Positions 55,201 to 61,200 of a DNA stretch of 64,000 nt are shown here, one piece after another. This DNA comes from Alligator mississippiensis (lineage: Eukaryota > Chordata > Crocodylia > Alligatoridae): assembly GCF_030867095.1 (NCBI RefSeq), contig NC_081824.1:175902933-175966932 (forward strand), read 5' to 3'. Both the position numbers and the translations under genes were made by a program. Below the pieces are notes generated by a model. It searched no databases and was not told where the DNA came from. It saw nothing but the letters and a program-made list of their open reading frames with translations. How positions within the stretch are numbered: position 1 is the first letter of the stretch; each line of letters opens with the position of its first letter.

Positions 55201-58200
55201 TTTGTTACTGACAGTAAATGTACTCTCTTATCTCTGCAGGAGCATCCCTATTTTTTCACGTACAAGAATAGTAACTACTTGTCTTTTCCTGTGACCTCAC
55301 ATACTGAAGTATTGTCTCAGGTACAGAAAGCCTTAGTGTACCATATATGTGAATATGTGTGCTTAGCGGGGGGGGCTAAGGCTGGTATAGGAGAGCCTTA
55401 ATCTCATGAATATTATTGTATGTGGGAAAAACGTGAACCCAGAATATTAACACCTTTTCCTTCTGATGCTTGTATTGCTGCCACACCTTTTCCTGAGTGG
55501 ACCTTGTGAAGTGTGAACCAAAGTTTGCTTCTTTTCATTCACTTTGTCTTCACTGCCCAAAAGGGAGTGATTACTTCTTTTTATATTGAGGTGTCTAATG
55601 ACCACAAGATGTCCCAAGATTAAATTATGGTAGAGGCAAAGCACTTTCTTTTTTTGTGAAGCAAACTGGTTGAGGCCACCACTATATCATTGTCTTGGGT
55701 TGACCTGACCTCATCTCATGGTAAAAACAGCAAATGCCACATCTTTGCTGTATGTTTACTTCAGATCACAAGTCCTTAGTTATTCTGAGGTTAAAAAGTA
55801 GCTTTTTAGCAATGAAGATGAAGCCTGAATGTGGAGTTGTTGGACAGTGTACTATAGCCCCGAACAATAAAGAATCATGATACCCATCTTGGAGCAAGGG
55901 TAGTGTGTCTGTCTACCTAGGGTATAAGAGTACCCCTTGTGGCCCTCTTGCTGTTTAAGATAACACTTCATTCTCTGGGTCTGATTTTCATCTCATTTGC
56001 ATTAGTGTAACTCCATTCATTTCATTAGTTAGTCTTGATTTATGCTTATATAATGGGCAACAGAATGAGGCTGCTCACTTGTCAGATTTTCAGGAAGGGC
56101 TGTGCTGTGATGGTGGGGCAGGAACAGTATGTTAGGATGAAAAGGAAACCTGGAATTGAGCAATAGGCCCGTTCACAGGACCAGTGTCTTCCCTTTCAAA
56201 ATAGATAATTTCTCCTTGGTCACTGGCTTGAAAAGAAGTAGGATAGTGAGGGCCAACCTTTTTGGCAGGTGTGCCACAAATTAGCCCCACACCCTCCTCA
56301 AGTGTCACTTCAATCCCCTTCCCCTGTCCAATCTGCTGGTCTGCTTTCTTCTCCCATTCCTGTAGTCCCTGCCTGATCTGCTGCTTCGCTTTCTGCTGTC
56401 TGCCATGTCAGCTGCTGTGCTGCCTGTCCTCTCCCTGGTCTGCCATGTGCCTCTCAGAGGCTGCCCGGCTACTTGTGACACCTGTGCCTCAGGCTGGCTA
56501 CCCCCGATGTAGGCCATACCCATGCTGGTGCTCAGGCAAATGCTCCCATTTAGATGCCAGTGGCCATTCTCTACAGACAATGTAGCTTGGAAATATTTGT
56601 GTCAGTATTCTTCTCCTGACGGAGGCCTGGATAACAGTAGCAGCAGCTGGGCCAGTGGTGGCATTTGCAGTGCAAGGGCTAGCAGTGGTGGTGTCCGCTA
56701 TTCTTGCGCTCCCTCGAAGTCAGAGCCCTGGGTCGGCGCCCCACTTGCCCACCCTAGTTATTGATGTTGCATGGAATTCAGATTTACATTAGGAAACTTA
56801 CATTATATTACATCTTTCCTTGGGGAGATCTGAGCTTGTTTATAATACACAATCAGATTTGCTATCATCCATTTACCAACCCCCCGTCTCCCCCCCCCCC
56901 CCCAAAAGGAAAAGCCAACCCAAACAAACCCCCAAACAAACACCAAAAAAATCGTCTTTGTAATGCACTGTGTTATGAATACTTCCAGGAAAGAAGCTAT
57001 GGGACAAGCATTCCCTGTCCAGACCACAGACCCTCTAATTCAGTTCCTGTTTCAGGTATGGATATGTCTTTATTGGAGAGGTGTTTCAGTGCATTATAAA
57101 GGGGTACTGTCATCTAGTTTTAGGCACAACATTTAAAGTTTTATATTTTGAAAATGTAAAGTTACATTAGTTTGGCACCAAAATGTAAACCTTTCCTTGT
57201 GGTGTATAAAGCCATATATGCACCTGTGTTAGACTTACATATGCCTGAAGAGGAAAGCAAAGCTAGCATATGCAGAAAGTTAAACTAATTCATCTAAATA
57301 AGCTGTTCAAGTAGAACTACATGCAACAGTAATAAAGCACTACATGTCCATTAGGGGTGTGCAAAATGGGCCATATTTGATTCAAATTTGGATTTGGCCC
57401 GAATTGGGGACAGTGATTTGATTTGTTGATTCAGATCACTTTCCCTGATTCGATTCGGCTGAATCTGAAGATTTGATCCTGATTCCAAGAATCAGAGATT
57501 TGGACATAGACACAACTTTAATGTTTTTTCTACATAGCTCGAGGTACCAGACACGGCTCAGTGATCAGCCGCAAGGAGACCCTGCACGCTCCCCGCCCCC
57601 TGCACGCTTCCCGGCGGACTTGGAAGTGGACCAGAAGTGCTTTTGGTCCACTTGTGGGTCTGCTGCTGAGTGCACTGGGGAGCCCTCTGTGCTTCTGTGG
57701 GACGCTCCATTCGCCCCAGCATCACAGCATTCACAAGCTACTTGGTACCTTGAAGTATGTAGAAAAAACATTTAAAGCTGTCTCTATGTCCGAATCTTTC
57801 TGAATCTCTCCGAATCGATTCAGAGGGTTCCAATTTGATTCAGAGAGATTAAAGGGTCTCCTGATTCGATTCAGATTTGGAGATTTGGCCACCGAATTGG
57901 GCCGAATCTCCACTGAATTGAGTCAGGGACCGAAGCTTCACACAGCCCTAATGTCCACAGCCATGTTCAGTCAATGATTTTGAAGTTCTGTGGGTATGGA
58001 CAAGTGAACAATTATACCTTTTTAAGGGTGTGCAGTTTAGGTGAATCCACTGTTACTGTTCAGTCTGTCTGCTCCTATTCTGTGTTAAGTAGAAGTTAAA
58101 CTGGTACATCTTATCCCTGATTTTAACACAATAATGTAACCCTGTTTCACTTTATGTACCTATGAGATGGTCATGGACTGATTTACACTGAGTCTGCTGG

Positions 58201-61200
58201 TGAGTCCTCACAAGTATTAAGTCTTTCCTTCACATTTTATAACTGTGTTAATTGTTCATTTGTCCATACCCTATAAACAGTAATTAAACCATATGACATG
58301 CCAATGATTACCTCATTTAACAGATGTGGAAACTGAGGCATAGGTGATTGAAGGAGAGAACACTACTAGGTCTCTGACAGCCCAGTTGCATTTTAATCCT
58401 AAACCCCTACTTCTCCCAAACTTAAACAAAACTGAACACATGATGAAACAGAAAGTTGGATATCTACATATTTTGTCACTTCTAAGCACCCTAAAATAAA
58501 GGAAAACCCTGGGGGTGGGGTTTTGGCAATATCTTTTATTTCACCAACTATATAATGTAAAGGAAATGTGTTTGAAATGTCTTCATGCTGGCAGAATCTC
58601 TAAATTAAGGAAACAGATTTTTTTCCCACAGAAATATATCCCAAATACAAAAAGCTTTGTGAACAACAGAATACTCTGAGCTTAGCCCTTAACATGTATT
58701 CAAGAGTTCCCTTCCAGAAACAAAATTAAACCATATCAGGGCTGGCCCCCAATAAAGTTCAAGGTTAGGGTGGGATTTCTGAAGTGGTGCTTTTAGTTTC
58801 CATTTGTTGCTCTCGTTGTATAGAAGACAATTTTCAAGTCTATGCATCAAGTCTTTCGGGTATTTTTTTATGACTGCCAAAGACATTTTGTTTTCTGTAG
58901 GACGATAAATCTTCAGGTAAGACTGAATGATTCCTTAGTTAAATTAGCTTACTATCAATCATTAAGTTAGCTTACTATCAATTATTCCTTAGTTAAGTTA
59001 GCTTCTTTTTAAACTCATTTTAATGTACTCTTTCCAATGACACAGTTTATAACCACTCCTATGCATTTCATTCTGTAAACTACCTCAGCAAGTGTTGATT
59101 ATAGATGGCAATATTATCTAATAATTAGTTCTTCTGACCTGGACATTTGCCTCTCTTTCAAAAGTTAGATATTTTCTGAGATTGTAGAGAAGTCTAGAAT
59201 CAACACCATTTTGAACATATCTGTTTAAGAAGCCTGCAGTGCTTTTCTGAAAATCAGACACTTGCATTCTTGTGGCAATTAAAATTTTATACACACTTTT
59301 TCATTACAATATCTTTTAATAGGTAATTTTTCAAAGTAGATCTTTGTTACCAAAGAACTTAACTCAAAAGCGGCTAGATATAGTGAACCAATATACATAG
59401 GCTTAAGTAAATAAAGCAATTAGAATTGGTATTTCTTCTCAAAGAGTAAACCTTGTTTGTACAGAACATATCCAGCCGAGCAACATCAAGATACGAGTAC
59501 TGGAGCAATGCCTTTGCATTCTAATGTGATTGTCTCGTTACTAATGTACTCGCCACGACTTGCAGCGTAGTTTGGATTTCCAGTGGATCAATTTATGAAG
59601 TGCTCAGTGCTCACAACTGAAGTTAGGTTTGCAAGAACTCAGTTTTCCTTCAGGCATATAATTATGGGACAGATTTTAAAAGTGCACAATAACTCTTATT
59701 GTGATATTTATGGCTAGATTTTCAAAAGAACTGAGTATCAAAATACTGAGGGTTGGTTGGCTGGTTGTTTTGTTTTTAATTTGAGTGGTTACTTCATCTA
59801 AACAGCAGCAAAGCTCTTGAAATTTGGACCCCCCACCATCATCTATTTAAAAATGCTCTTCAGACCATAGGAAAAAGTATGTTTATCTGGGTACTCTTGT
59901 AAATCAAGTCTGGAACTAAGGACTACATCTAAAGACACTTGTGTGTTCTGTCTCAAGTAAATTTTGGTTTCTTTTAAGAAGTGGTGGCAATACTAAGCAT
60001 TCTGCTTTTTGCAGTTACCAAAGCAGCCCCCTTGGGCAGCCAAAAGAAGGGAAATGGGTGGGGCCAGAAGGAGCACAACACGTTAGTGTGTGTAGCTCAG
60101 TGACTTGGATGCTGCTCAGAATGAGAGAGGACCTAGCCCTTGCTCCCAAAGGGCATGTTTACACAAGATGAGCTGTGGCGATGTAGCTCCTCGCTATGGC
60201 GTTACAGTGTTGGCAGGCACGAACTGTGATGCCGATGCTACTGCACAGTAGCTCATTGCTACTGTGCAGTAGGGTCAGAAACAACCCATGTGCTGTAGTG
60301 TGCAGCTGCTGAAGCAAGGACAAAATGACTGAGCAGTAACAACTGTACAGTCAGGTGCACGTGTAGACATACCCAAAGGGGCAGAAACTTCTCTAGTGCT
60401 CTCTACCCAATGAATGCAAATACAAAGTACTGTGGTCAGATTGAGAAAGAGGGCTAGAGAAGGGGCTAGATGAGGTCTAAATGATGGTCTAAAAGTCAAA
60501 GTGCTTTAAAAAGAAGCAGGAGATGTAGATTCAAATGACTTCTGGGTGAGGGGCTCTAAAACCTGAGTCCCCGGCTCCGTCGACAAGTGCCTAACCACTA
60601 AGCTATTGGGCTCAAACATGGGAGGGCTCTCTGTTAGTCATGGGTTTATACTTGGCCTTATGCGTGTGCCTGAGTGATCCTCATTCTCCTTGTGCCTGCT
60701 AATCATGGGCTTTTTACTCATCCTAATGTGTGTATCTGGGCCATTCTATTTCACCATGCATGTGCATGGCCAGAACGCAACTCTACTGAGCATGCTCAGT
60801 GGGTAAGTTCACTTAGACCTGAATTATAGTAATGCCAAAAATTTGCATCTGTGTGGCTGTGCATGTGCCTTTTAGGCACACAGAGTGAAATAGCATTCAC
60901 CCCAAAGACTCTGGAACCCTATTGTTTGTCCCAGAGAAAAGGTTTCCTTAATAAACAAAGTGATTAGAAATTTCCCTTCTTCCCCAATTTTTCTTTTCCT
61001 AGTTCACAATTTGAGGCCTGCAGACATTAAGGTGATTGCCGCCCTGGGAGATTCACTCACAGTAAGTACAGATCACTGAATAACCATTGTAGATATAAGT
61101 GATATAAGGACGCTTCTGATTTCTTTTTTTAACTTTAGTTATTAAGGAATCCGACTTATCAAATAACAGATTTAACATTTGAAGATGCATCTAATCCCCT

